From Pelagophyceae sp. CCMP2097 (lineage: Eukaryota > Sar > Pelagophyceae): 23,369 nucleotides of DNA. The first letter of the stretch is position 1. Every line of letters starts with the position of its first letter. The notes below the pieces were generated by a model, which had not been told where the DNA came from, did no database searches, and saw only the letters and a list, made by a program, of their open reading frames with translations. This document shows, piece by piece, positions 1-9,600 of the stretch. The position numbers and the translations under genes are program-made. The stretch spans positions 1,242,729-1,266,097 of the forward strand of contig MU657164.1 in NCBI GenBank assembly GCA_026770575.1. The letters are read 5' to 3'.

Positions 1-917
1 CTTGCAAGGCGCCCTCCACGCGGCTGATCATTTCACGGACACCCGGGGGGGTAGGGAAGCCCATAGCGACCACGCCCACGCCCGCGGGCGGCCTCCGGGA
101 GCCAAAACTTTGCGTCACTTGAGACTGGTTTCATCGCCGATCCCCCTTGTAAGGCATCTCAGAGGAGCGTTTCAGCGGGCTGCCCTATGCGGCAGCGCCC
201 GGACCCGCGGCGGGGTAGCCCCATGGAAGAATTGTCGGGTTCACCTTCTGGTTTCGCCTTGGCCGGGGGGTCGCGGGTCGGGGCCACGGCCTTTGCTGTG
301 GGTCGGCGGGTCGGCGGCAACTCGCAACCCGGACCCGCGGGTTGCGGGCAAAAGCGTCGCCGTGCAAAAGCGCGTCTCTGTGGAAAGGGCGCGAGCCCAA
401 TCGAACATTCCTGCCGGGGCGCGGTCCCTTTTGGCATTGCATCCGAGGCTCCAAAAGCCCAAATCAATACACGGCATTGCTGTCACGACTGGCCCACAAG
501 GCATCGATGCAGCCTTTCCCGCCAAGAAAGGAGCAGCCGCAACTCAGACGAGGGCTCTCTTTTGCGACTCTCCTGCTCCTGCGGCCCTGATGCACGCGGC
601 GCGGCGCACTCCCTCTTCGCCTCGCAGCGGCGGCGCGTTCGATGTATACTTTGATTACAGTTGAGCACGCCCCGGATGACGGGCCCTCGCGCGGGCGGGC
701 GGCGCGCCGAGGCCGCGGCCGCGGGCTTTTCGGGACGTCGCGGGCTCGTCGCGGCGGGGCGGGGCGGGAGGTCGCGGGTTCGTCGCAGCGGGGTTGCGCG
801 GGAGGTCGTGGGCTTGCCTGATGGTCTTCATGTCGTTGGTCGTGGGGATTCACTCGTCGTCGCGGGTTCGTCGTCGGCCGCGGGTGGTCGTATGACACGG
901 ATCGAGGTTGAGCGGGG
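1..917. other. Left edge without a supported gene; downstream flank of the kelch gene
   Basis: Several long frames are open on both strands, but all are Arg/Pro/Ala-rich products of high GC and none resembles a known family. On the minus strand at the extreme left (about 1-115) one frame reads fairly protein-like (…GFPTPPGVREMISRVEG…) and could be an exon of a gene lying further left. It is too short to call. The segment 250-370 repeats short GGACCCGCGG and GCGGGTCG motifs. A 34-bp tandem repeat at 737-804 is listed separately. Confidence 0.4.
737..817. repeat. 34-bp tandem repeat, two full copies plus a partial third
   Basis: Units 737-770 and 771-804 both start GTCGCGGG(C/T)TCGTCGC and end GCGGGAG. 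A third, decayed start follows at 805. The repeat lies just downstream of the kelch gene stop codon, so it may be in its 3' flank. No function is proposed. Confidence 0.7.
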
Positions 918-2471
918 CTAGCGCGGGCTTTGGTTGCTGAGTCTCGGGCTGTTCTGGTCGAAGCGCGGGCTGCCCTCTCTTCGAGCGGCGCGCGCCGCGC
1001 GCGATGCATCGTCGAACAAAGCCTCTGTAGACGCTAAATCAACACCAGAGGCAGAACGGCCTCCAAGGACTAAGATCCTAGGAGGGTCCTCGTTTTCGTC
1101 CAGCCGGGCGGCGGCGCAGCCCCATCTGGCTCCGCACTGCAACGTCGGTCCCGGTTCAAACTGCATAGTAATAACGTCCAAGAGTTCCGTCGTAGCCAAA
1201 GGCGTGCTTGAAGAGTTCCACCCGCCGATCACCAGCACGTGCCGCGCGTCGACGGAGACGGCCGCGCAGCCGTCGCGAGCGGAGGACATGTACGGGCCCG
1301 GAGAGAACGACATTGTCCGAAGATCCAAGACCTCCGTCGTATTCAGAGGCCCGCTCCTCAGCCTTCCGCCCACGACCATGACTCGGTGGTCGTCCAGCGC
1401 GATGGCGGCGCAGCCGTATCGCGGGGCGGCTAGAGTTGGACCTTGAGAAAAGGCCATGGTGTCCAGCGAAAGGATCTCAGTCGAGGAAAGCTCCATGTCT
1501 CCGTCGTACCCCCCAACAACCAAGATCCGGCGGGAGTCTAAAGCGATGGCGGCGCAATACCCTCGCGAGGCTTGCATCGGCGGGCCTTGCGTGAACGTGC
1601 GAGACTCTACGTGGAAGACTTCCGTAGTGTCAAAAGATTCAGCATTATCATCGCGCCCACCGACCACCAAGACGCGGTCGTCCATGGTCACGGCGGCGCA
1701 GCCGTATCTGCCGTTAATCATTTCCGGGCCTGGCGCGTACGTGAGCGTCTCGCAGTCTAAAAGTAAAGTTGTCTTGATGGCCAACGCCGCCGCATATCCG
1801 CCGACCACGACTACGACTCGACCCGCTAAGACGGCCGCGCAGCCGAAGCGGCCCTCGGACATATCCGGACCAATAGTAAAGGTACGGTCGTCCGTCCAGG
1901 GCCGGCCACCGAAAACAGCGCTTTCGAGACCAAAGTAATCCAGCTCCTGGACGACGGCGTCCTGCTGCGCTTCCGGCAAAGCGCGGATCATGCGCTGCAT
2001 GCGGCGGCCGTCGAGTGGGTCCCCTCTGAGAAAATCCAATAAGAACCGGAAGCGTTCGCCGTCTCGATCTATAAAGATCGAGCCGTCCTCCGGGTCGGCC
2101 TGCAGCATCGAATCGCACCGGCCGAACATGCGGCCGAGCATGGAGTCGTCGACTTTGGTCAGGACGCTTCTCGAAGTCTCGAAGCGCGCGCCGCCGACGT
2201 TCAGCTTGATCTTGTCGTCTGGAGGTGGTGCCGTGCTGCGGAGGCGCGTCTGCTCCTCTAAAAAGCGTGTCGCAGCGTCCTCCTTGTCCTTTTGGAAGGC
2301 GGCGCGGGCGTCGTGGAGGGCGCGGCGGTCGTCCTCCATGGCCGCCATTTCGATGTGGTACGCGCTCTCCAGCGCCGCATTCGCCGCAGCGTGCGCGGAC
2401 GCGGCCTTGCGCGAGGCCTCAAACGCCTTGGCCAGTGCCGTCGGGGGTGGGGTCGGGCGCGCCATGGGCAT
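918..2471 (-). CDS. T1/BTB (KCTD-like) domain protein with six kelch repeats
   Basis: This is an uninterrupted 517-residue frame. Residues about 15-80 are Ala/Glu/Arg-rich and likely form a coiled coil. A T1-type BTB tetramerisation domain follows at about 86-182 (IKLNVGGARFET…, FIDRDGERFRFLLDFLRG…, LDYFGL). About 195-490 holds six kelch blades, each with a GCAA(V/I) strand, a VVGG turn and a following TTE(V/L/I) segment. The likely role is an adaptor, for example substrate receptor for a cullin-3 ubiquitin ligase, as known for BTB-kelch and KCTD families; the substrate is unknown. The start is the ATG at 2471; a second ATG lies two codons on (2465). The frame upstream of 2471 is open only from non-ATG codons. 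T1-type BTB joined to kelch is uncommon in animals, where kelch partners carry the longer BTB-BACK form. The C-terminal tail is Arg/Ser/Pro-rich. Confidence 0.9.
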   Translation of the reverse strand: MPMARPTPPPTALAKAFEASRKAASAHAAANAALESAYHIEMAAMEDDRRALHDARAAFQKDKEDAATRFLEEQTRLRSTAPPPDDKIKLNVGGARFETSRSVLTKVDDSMLGRMFGRCDSMLQADPEDGSIFIDRDGERFRFLLDFLRGDPLDGRRMQRMIRALPEAQQDAVVQELDYFGLESAVFGGRPWTDDRTFTIGPDMSEGRFGCAAVLAGRVVVVVGGYAAALAIKTTLLLDCETLTYAPGPEMINGRYGCAAVTMDDRVLVVGGRDDNAESFDTTEVFHVESRTFTQGPPMQASRGYCAAIALDSRRILVVGGYDGDMELSSTEILSLDTMAFSQGPTLAAPRYGCAAIALDDHRVMVVGGRLRSGPLNTTEVLDLRTMSFSPGPYMSSARDGCAAVSVDARHVLVIGGWNSSSTPLATTELLDVITMQFEPGPTLQCGARWGCAAARLDENEDPPRILVLGGRSASGVDLASTEALFDDASRAARAARREGSPRFDQNSPRLSNQSPR

Positions 2472-2571
2472 CCGACGTTGCGTCTGCTCTGTCAACGTTA
2501 AAGCGCGGAGAAAAACGTGCCGTCTGGTTGTCCAGCCAAATGTTCTTTTAAAAACGGTTGTCCACCAAATT

Positions 2572-2687
2572 GTTGGACTAGATTTGAACTAACCCTGGTC
2601 CTGACGTCCTTTTGGACGTTAGTGTTGGACGCAAGTATTGGCCAACTTCCGGAAACTCGAACGCCGGGCACGTGCCCGAGCACACGC
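2572..2687 (+). repeat. Direct repeat copy C1, upstream of the kelch gene
   Basis: This matches 3059-3162 in the same orientation. Shared blocks include TTGGAC..GATTTGA.CTAACC, CCTGGTC, GTTGGACG..AGTATTG and CGAGCACAC. It ends with the perfect 12-bp palindrome GGGCACGTGCCC at 2666-2677, which has a CACGTG core. It lies about 100 bp upstream of the kelch ATG, so it may overlap the promoter. Confidence 0.65.
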
Positions 2688-3058
2688 CGAAGCAACGTGA
2701 CCCAGCCATGCTGGGCCGAACACGGTATATCTACTTCTCCGTCAGGGCCATGATAAAGCCGCCGACGCCACTCGCCCCCCACAAGGCTTCCCCGACAAAA
2801 CCGACCAAAGAGCCAAAGTGTTTAGCCCCCTTCCTTGCACGAGGCGGTCAAGCGCAATGCGCACAAACCACCGCCACAGGCATGGGCATCCACAGCCTTT
2901 TGGTCTGGTAGCCCGTCTTTGTCATCGATTCGGCGGGCATACCCTATTGGGCCAGCCCCACCCAGGGTGGATTTTAAGCAAGCAACGTGCCTCCGTCGTA
3001 ACGCAGCCGGAACGAAATGTGACGTCTGCTTCTTCAATCAAAATGTTTGACGTCAATT

Positions 3059-3162
3059 CTTGGACGGGATTTGAGCTAACCCTGGTCTTCGAAGCCGAGA
3101 TGGAAGTGTTGGACGTTAGTATTGACCGGCTCTAACTACGGCCACGTGCTCGAGCACACACG
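3059..3162 (+). repeat. Direct repeat copy C2
   Basis: Second copy of the repeat at 2572-2687, about 490 bp away. Instead of the CACGTG palindrome it has a different perfect 12-bp palindrome, GTGCTCGAGCAC, at 3146-3157, overlapping a retained CACGTG at 3143-3148. Similarity is clear by eye but interrupted by small insertions. Confidence 0.65.
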
Positions 3163-3678
3163 TTTCCCAGTTTGAACCTTTGACTTTACTTTGTCGAGGC
3201 GAGGGTGCAGGCTTTCGCGACGTGTGTCGTGGACGAGGGGCCTTCTCGTGCCGTGCACGAGGGGCCTTCTCTCTTCGAGGCGGCCGGCCGCGGGCCGTGC
3301 CGCCGGGCCGCGGGGGGTGGCTTGGCCGGCGACTACCCGCCTCAGGGCGGGCAAGTGGGCTGTGATTCGGGATCCCGAAAGATTCAGATTTTTAGAGAAG
3401 GGGTCTTTTTGCAAGCGGGCACCGCACGGCCACGCGCGCGCCCTCGCGGCCCTGCTCACCGCCTCCAGATGCACGCACTCCGGCCTCGCTCGCCACCCGG
3501 TTCTTGGTTTATCTGGCACTTCCATCGACCTCGGGACGGGACGGTGCATTTCAAGGCCGAGCCAGAGTCGGCAAGACAAACCCGGACTCTCGTTCGTCAA
3601 ACGCTGATACACCAAAGCTCATCCTCCACGTCGTCAACCGCACCAGGAGCGTTGGTCAATGTTGTCAGTCAAACCGTG

Positions 3679-3930
3679 TCGGTCCCTGCAGCAGCTCCCG
3701 ACACGGAGTTCCCAAAGGCCGCGTGCTCCGCATCGACCTCCACTTAGGCGCCGTCCGGACGGCCTCGGTCTCGGCTCGTCTTCTTCGTCGTCGTCGGATG
3801 GCCCACCTAGCCCGTGGTGTCGCCAAAATCCCACAAAACCTTCCGTATGGAGCCCTCTGGGTCGCGTAGGGTCCATCCTCCCCTACGTAGGGTCGTAGGG
3901 CCCTATGTAGGACCCTACGCGGCAACCCAG
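3679..3930 (+). repeat. Dispersed repeat, copy A
   Basis: This shares blocks with 5937-6394: CGGTCCCTGCAGCAGCTCCC, CACTTAGGCG.CGTCCGG, TTCTTCGTCGTCG, and CCTTCCGTATGG followed by GGGTCGCGTAGGGTC and CCTACGTAGGG. The right end is GGCAACCCAG (3921-3930), followed by GTTGAGGG (3931-3938). It is rich in the palindromic motif CCCTACGTAGGG. No open frame inside suggests a transposase, so it may be a non-autonomous element or its remnant. Confidence 0.7.
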
Positions 3931-4460
3931 GTTGAGGGTCACCTGAGAGTGTGCGCCGCCCACCGCGGCGCGGCCTATGACGTCCTTGGGCGCATCCCGG
4001 CGGTCGGTTATCGGCGTGCGTGCTCCCGAGGGCCGCCGCCGGGGAGACGAGGCGAGGCTGCCGAGGACCTCCCGTAAGGTCGACGTTGGATCACGATAGC
4101 AAGGTTGTTTGAGTGCGTCCGCAGGGAAGGTCCCCTCGCCCAGACGAGCGTCCTCCGTCTCAGAGACGCCGATGAAAATATAGACACAGAGGCCCAGCCA
4201 GATCTCGGGAGAGGCGCGCCTCTGCATAAGCCGCGATCTGGCTGCCCGAGGAGGCGCTCGGCGAAAACTTCCTCGGCCACGTCTCTACGGCTGCCGTCGG
4301 AGGGCGCCCCCGCTCGAGGACCACAGCGACAGTCCCGCTGTCGAGGAAGATGCCGAGTTGTTAATTTTCAGGTTGGGGTCCGGAACTCTGGCGATGAGGG
4401 CTTCTCCTGGGAGCGGCCGGTGGCCCCGCGGCCGGCGGCGCCGCCGAGGCGTGCCCGACT

Positions 4461-5588
4461 TTAGAGCGCGACGTGCCAGAGCCGCGCCGTCTTGTCGTGG
4501 CTCGCCGTCACGACGCACGTGCCGTCGGGCGAGAACGCGCAGCTATGGACGTAGCTGGTGTGCCCCTCGAGCGTCGTCTGCAGCGCGCCCGTCTCGGCGT
4601 TCCAGAGCCGCGCCGTTTTGTCGTAGCTCCCCGTCACGATGCGCTTGCTGTCGGGCGAGAAGGCGCAGCACAAGACAAAGCTGGTGTGCCCCTCGAGCGT
4701 CATATGCAGCGCGCCCGTCTCGGCGTTCCAGAGCCGCGCCGTCTTGTCGCTGCTCGCTGTTACGACGCGCTTGCCGTCGGGCGAGAACGCGCAGCATTCG
4801 ACGCGGCTGGTGTGCCCCTCGAGCGTCGCCACCAGCGCGCCCGTCTCGGCGTACCAGAGCCGCGCCGTCCCGTCGCGGCTCGCCGTCACGATGCGCTTGC
4901 CGTCGGGCGAGAGCGCGATGCTGAAGACGTAGTTGGTGTGCCCTTTGAGCGTCATCAGCAGCGCGCCCGTCTCGGCGTCCCAGAGCCGCGCCGTCTGGTC
5001 GCGGCTCGCCGTCACGACGCGCTCGCCGTCGGGCGAGAACGCGCAGCACATGACGTAGCTGGTGTGCCCCTCGAGCGTCAGCAGCAGCGTTCCCGTCTCG
5101 GCGTCCCAGAGCCGCGCCGTCTTGTCGGTGCTTGCCGTCACGACGCGCTTGTTGTCGGACGAGAACGCGCAGCTCATGACGAGGCCGGTGTGTCCATCGA
5201 GCGTCGTAAGCAGTGCGTAGCCGGTGTGCCCATCGAGCGTCGTAAGCAGTGCGCCCGTCTCAGCGTCCCAGAGCCGCGCCGTTGTGCCGCTCGCGGTCAC
5301 AATGCGCTTGCCGTCGGGCGAGAACGCGCAGCTCGTGACCCAGGAGGTGTGCCCCTCGAGGATGGCGGTGCCCTTCAAAATTCGGTCCTTCCAGACGAGC
5401 TTGCGCAGTGCTAGCACCACGGCGCGCGCGTCGCGGGCGACGTACTTCGTGACGAGGAGGCCGTTTGGGGAGGCCGCCAGCCGCAGGATGGGCATGAGCA
5501 GGTCGCGCTGCTCGAACACGCGGAGTGCGAGCGCGGCAGCGCCGGCACGCGACCGGGCGCGCCGCGAGGCCCCGGTGGATGCCGGCAT
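4461..5588 (-). CDS. WD40-repeat protein, seven near-identical repeats
   Basis: A single-exon 375-residue protein, ATG at 5588 to TAA at 4461. Residues 1-74 form an Arg/Ala-rich N-terminal region with short hydrophobic helices (FEQRDLLMPILRLAAS, ARDARAVVLALRKLVW). From residue 75 to the end there are seven WD repeats, each with (L/I)(E/D/K)GHT, AFSPDGKR(I/V)VTAS and TARLW(D/N)AETG. Six of them are exactly 42 residues (126 bp); the first is slightly shorter. Seven repeats should close one beta-propeller, a protein-interaction scaffold. A 12-residue insertion after the first repeat (ALLTTLDGHTGY) comes from a 36-bp duplication. The high DNA identity between repeats suggests recent expansion or gene conversion. 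The specific function is not known. Confidence 0.9.
   Translation of the reverse strand: MPASTGASRRARSRAGAAALALRVFEQRDLLMPILRLAASPNGLLVTKYVARDARAVVLALRKLVWKDRILKGTAILEGHTSWVTSCAFSPDGKRIVTASGTTARLWDAETGALLTTLDGHTGYALLTTLDGHTGLVMSCAFSSDNKRVVTASTDKTARLWDAETGTLLLTLEGHTSYVMCCAFSPDGERVVTASRDQTARLWDAETGALLMTLKGHTNYVFSIALSPDGKRIVTASRDGTARLWYAETGALVATLEGHTSRVECCAFSPDGKRVVTASSDKTARLWNAETGALHMTLEGHTSFVLCCAFSPDSKRIVTGSYDKTARLWNAETGALQTTLEGHTSYVHSCAFSPDGTCVVTASHDKTARLWHVAL
5184..5255 (-). repeat. 36-bp in-frame tandem duplication inside the WD40 gene
   Basis: Units 5184-5219 and 5220-5255 differ at three bases. The duplication adds a second copy of ALLTTLDGHTG ahead of the second WD repeat, so an extra strand and loop sit between blades one and two. 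The frame is kept. Confidence 0.9.
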
Positions 5589-5773
5589 GCGCTCCGAGCG
5601 GAACCGGGGGGCGCCCCCGGGGCTCCGAGGCCCTTCGATAGCGGGACGAGCGCAGGGAAGCCGCTGCGACGCGACTCTCCGAGCCCGGAGGCGCGACGTG
5701 GCGCGACTTATTTCACTTTCGAGCGGACTCGGATCGGATCCAGAATTCGGGCGGATGCACGCACGGTTGAGGG

Positions 5774-6394
5774 CTGGGTTGCCACGTAGGATTTAGGGTC
5801 GTAGGGTCCAGCCTACCCTACGCAGGGCCCTGTGTAGGGTCCAACTTAGGGTACAGTGGGACGACGGGGTTCCAGGGCGCGCGTCGCCGCCCGCGGGCCC
5901 CAAACCTTGAGCCAGGGTCCTCGTCGGGGTCCTTGTGAGCACCACTTAGGCGTCGTCCGGGCGGCTCGGCGTATACCTCGGACTCGGCGGCTCGCGGGCC
6001 GCGACGCGGCGGCGGCGGCGGCTGCGGCGGCGGTGGACCGCGAGCGGTGCGAGGCGGCGGGCGCGAAGCGCGAGGCGGCGGCGGCGCACCGCGCGGCGCA
6101 GGGCGCCGAGGCGCGGGCGCGCGAGGCCGTCGCCGACCTCGAGGCGCGGGCGCGCGCGGCTGAGGAGCGCGCGGCCGAGGCGGACGTCCGGCGCGACGCG
6201 GCGGAGCGCGCGGCGGCGGAGGCGCGCGCGTTCTTCGTCGTCGGATGGCCCGCCGAGCCCTTGGCGTCGCCAAAGCCTTCCGTATGGGGCCCTATGGGTC
6301 GCGTAGGGTCAAGCCTACCCTACGTAGGGCCCTTTGCGGCAACTCAGTCGGTCCCTGCAGCAGCTCCCAACACGGAGCTCCAACGGCCGCATAT
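5774..6394 (+). repeat. Dispersed repeat, copy B, with inverted left end
   Basis: The left end CTGGGTTGCC (5774-5783) is the exact reverse complement of copy A's right end. The right part repeats copy A in direct orientation and reaches GGCAACTCAG at 6338-6347, a 9/10 inverted match to the left end. It then continues with the TCGGTCCCTGCAGCAG block that sits at the left of copy A. GTTGAGGG precedes the left end (5766-5773). The layout suggests a terminal-inverted-repeat element with rearrangement. Confidence 0.6.
5990..6230 (+). other. Insert coding for an Ala/Glu/Arg-rich coiled-coil-like segment
   Basis: Copy A lacks about 240 bp that copy B carries between its CTCGG.CTCGG and TTCTTCGTCGTCGG blocks. 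The plus strand of this insert is open and reads as a charged alanine-rich helix (for example EARAREAVADLEARARAAEE), with heptad-like spacing. No ATG, stop or splice signal frames it clearly. It could be a captured exon fragment or a simple GC-rich expansion. Confidence 0.35.
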
Positions 6395-6655
6395 ACCTCG
6401 CGCAAGTGGGGCTTGAGAGTACACGCACCTATCGAGAGGACCCACCATCTCCCGTGACGAATTGTGCCCCCGTAGGGGCGAGTGTCCCTGTTACTGCAAG
6501 GAGGCCGCAAAGACTTTTGAGCGCTCGAGGCGGCACGGCCCTCGCTGTCGCATCACCCCTCGCTGTCCAAAGGCCGCGGCAATGATCACGAGCCACCTTG
6601 AAAGCCGCCTTGCCAAGCGCGGTCCCCTGCCACCAGCCCAGCAAGATTATCGAGT

Positions 6656-9600
6656 TCAATTAGTCAGCGGCTCGCAGAATTTCTCCCTCGGTCCACCGAC
6701 CAAGACCGCCTGCCTGCTCGGCGGCGGGTGCCACTGTTTGGGCCGTCTGCGCAAAGCGTCGTCGTATTTCTCCGCGGGGTGGGGCTCGAGAGCGTTTCGC
6801 AGTCTCAGCGTCTTGAGCCGCGCGCGCAGTTCCGCTTCCGCGGCCTGCAAATCCGTGATGAGTTTTGGAAGCATGTACGACCGCTCCTCAAAGGCTCGGC
6901 AGCGCTGCTTGATCTTGAGCAGCGAGTCGCAAAGCTTGTCCAGCGAAACCTAGATCAATCCCCTGCGGCAGACCCCGCGTCCGGGATCCCCCACGTGGGA
7001 TGCCCAACACCGACTCACCTCGTCGAAAAGGTCGGCCTTCCTTCTCGCGGTCCGTTGTAAAACGTCGAAGAGCTCGACAACGGCGCCGGCCAGCATGTTC
7101 GGTTCGTCGCCGAAATTGCGCAGCGACGGCGCATTTGCAAAGGCCCACCTAACGGACAGGACAGCCGTTGTGAAGCAGTTGTCGAGGCCTTTCGAGACGC
7201 GCCCGCCGCTCTGCTGCCTCGCTCGGGCCTCTGCCGGCGTCGCCCGAATTCCGTGCGCTACCAGTTCCCGCGTGCTGCCGTTCCCCGCGATGCGCTTTCG
7301 ACGCGGCTTTCAAACGCGACGGCGGCGACGCCCGCCGGGCTGAGCAAGTCGGCGCGGAGGCGGTCCTGCGTCAGTTGGCGAGCGGCTTTTTCGAAGACGT
7401 CGGGGGCGTCGAACCTAAGGACAGGATGGTTCGATTCATCTTTCGCCGCTTTACCAAAATACAAGGCCGTCGACTCGCGCGCGGGACTGCGGTAGATCGG
7501 CTCTGCAACTCCAGGGGTACTGCTGGAGACTATCACTGCAACTGCCTGGCCCCGCGGCGGCATCCGCCTGGGATCCCACGAGGCCACATTGGATGGGTTG
7601 AATCCCATGTTGCATGGGTTTTATCCCATATTGCATCGGTTGAATCCCATAAAGGCTGCATGGGACCCATACGCGACAATGCTGTACTGCGACAGGGCTG
7701 TCAGCCCCTTTTCAACCGATCCACAGCAGGGGTCTTGGAACGGCCCTTCCAGAGGCCTCTTGCAAGGGCACTTTTCGAGGGGCCGTGCACGAGACCGTGC
7801 CGAGGGACCGCGAGAGGCCTTGCAAGGGATCGTGCTTCAAGGCCCGCCCAAAGGACCGCACGAGGCGACGTTGAAGAAGCCACAGAGACCGAACGGGGGG
7901 CCTTCAAAAGACCGCGCGAGGGACCTTTTCGAGGCGCCTTGCAAGGGCCTGTGGCCCCCTCAGGATCCTTGCGAGGGCGAGGCGCCTTGCGAGGACCCGC
8001 ATTTCCTCCAGGCCCATCAGGGAATTTACACCTTCAGAAAGACGGGAGGGACCTTGCCAGGGCCCGTCCAAGGGCCCTTCACAAGAGACCGCGCGAGAGG
8101 GCGCGCAAGGGCCCTTTTCGAGGGGCCTTGAAGAGACCGTGCAAGGCCCCTAACGAGGGGCCTTCACAAGAGACTATGTGAAAGGCCTTGCAGGTACCCG
8201 TGCAAGAGGCCTTGCGAGTAAGGGGCCGTACGAGGGACCATGCAAGGGACCGTACGAGGGCCCGTGCAAGGAATCAGGAGTGGTCAAGGAGCTGTGTGGG
8301 GGTCCTTGCGAGTGGACTCGCTAGGGGAGTGCCCCAAGAGCATCCTCCGGGCCTCTCGCTGCTCGAAACGCCTCTTCGAGCCCCCAGCTCGACCGCGACG
8401 GGGAAAAGTCCTTTCCAGGTAGCGTGGGGCCTCGCCCGTGCAAAGGGCCTTGCAGGGGACCATACTCGAGGGGTTTCCCATTGGCCGTGCGAGGAGCCTT
8501 GCAAGGGACCTTGCGAGGGGCCGTCCAGAGGCCTCTTCAGGGCCCGTGCAAGTGCGCGGGGACCGAAGGCTTTTAGCAGGGCACCCCGAGGCAAGAGCCC
8601 GTACGGGGGGGCGCATGAGAGGCCCGCACTCAGACCGCACGAGGGCCCTCAGAGGCCACAGAGAGGGGCCGCCCCGTACAGAAGGCCCTTGCGAGGGACG
8701 AGGCCCGTGCAAGGTTTCTTGAAGGGGCCTTGCAAGGGTCCCTAGCAAGGAACCGTGCGCCCTGCAATGGTCCTTTGCAAGGAACCGTGCGTGCAGGCTC
8801 GCAGGGGCTCCGTGCAAGCGACCATCCAAGAGGCCGTACAAGAGACCGATGCCTTGCAAGGGCCCGTCCCTTTGGCTTTTCAAGGACCCAGGAAAAGGAA
8901 GGTCTTGCACATACGAGCCCATATGGCATCCCATACGGCACGAGCCTATGTGGGATGAATCTCGTGAATCCCAGAAGGTCCCATGCGGCGACTCAGACGA
9001 CGAGGGCCGAATCGCGACGGGAAAGGCGAAAAACGTTTGTGGCAACGTCCCGTGGCAACGTCCCTGTGACAAGGTCCCGTGATAAGAACCCTGTGACACG
9101 GTCCTTATGACACGGTCCCCGTGACACGGACCCTGTGTGACACGGTCCAAGTGACAAAGTCCTGTGACAAAAAAGTCCCCGTGACACATCCCTGTGACAG
9201 TCCCTGTGACAAGTCCCTGTGACAAGGTCCCTGTGGTGGCAAGGTCCCCGTCACGAGGTCCCGTGGCAAGGTCCCAAGACAAGGCCCCTGTTACACGTTC
9301 CCAGGACGAGATCCTATGGCAAGGTCCCTCTGGGAAGGTCCCGTGACAAGGCTCCGCGACAAGGACCCTGGACAAAGACCCGTGACACGGTCCCGTGACA
9401 AGAACGCTGTGGCAAGGTCCCGTGACAGGGTTCCTGTGACAGGGTCGTCGCTGTGACGAGTCCCAGGGCCCTTGTGCCAAGAACCCCGTGACAACGTCCC
9501 GTGCCACGGTCCCTGGCAAAACATGCCTGTGAGACAGAGTCACTGGGACCTTGTGAGACAGTCCCTGAGATGAGGCATCCCATACGGCACTTATATGGGA

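Larger units (their letters stand above)
2472..4460. other. Intergenic region between the kelch and WD40 genes
   Basis: About 2 kb without a recognisable gene. It contains the upstream region of the kelch gene (a T/A run TTTTTAAAAG on the minus strand about 75-85 bp before its ATG), a diverged direct repeat (2572-2687 and 3059-3162), and dispersed repeat copy A (3679-3930). The 3' flank of the WD40 gene lies at about 3940-4460. Open frames here give low-complexity Arg/Pro/Gly proteins that match no family. Confidence 0.5.
5589..6655. other. Region between the WD40 gene and the end of the RRM/HPR gene
   Basis: No supported gene. From left to right: the WD40 upstream flank (5589-5765), dispersed repeat copy B (5774-6394) with an internal Ala/Glu/Arg-coding insert (about 5990-6230), then the presumed 3' flank of the RRM/HPR gene (about 6400-6655). 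Confidence 0.5.

Noticed and set aside
2..664. 220-codon plus-strand open frame at the left edge
   Set aside because: Arg/Pro/Gly-rich with no recognisable domain. High GC content keeps several overlapping frames open here.
3880..3930. Telomere-like TAGGG repeats in the dispersed repeat
   Set aside because: The motif is a palindromic CCCTACGTAGGG family in both orientations, not a tandem TTTAGGG array.
4473..5414. 313-codon plus-strand frame with EPRRLV and HDALAVGRERAA repeats
   Set aside because: It is the antisense shadow of the WD40 repeats; its 42-residue periodicity comes from the true gene on the other strand.
5818..6273. Proline/arginine-rich minus-strand frame
   Set aside because: Complement of the Ala/Glu/Arg insert in repeat copy B; low-complexity PPRAP runs without family resemblance.
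8284..9543. 419-codon open frame on the minus strand rich in VTG/CHG/LSQG motifs
   Set aside because: It lies wholly within minisatellite blocks R1 and R2 inside intron 10. The repeating peptide motif mirrors a 13-bp DNA unit read in rotating frames, not a protein family.
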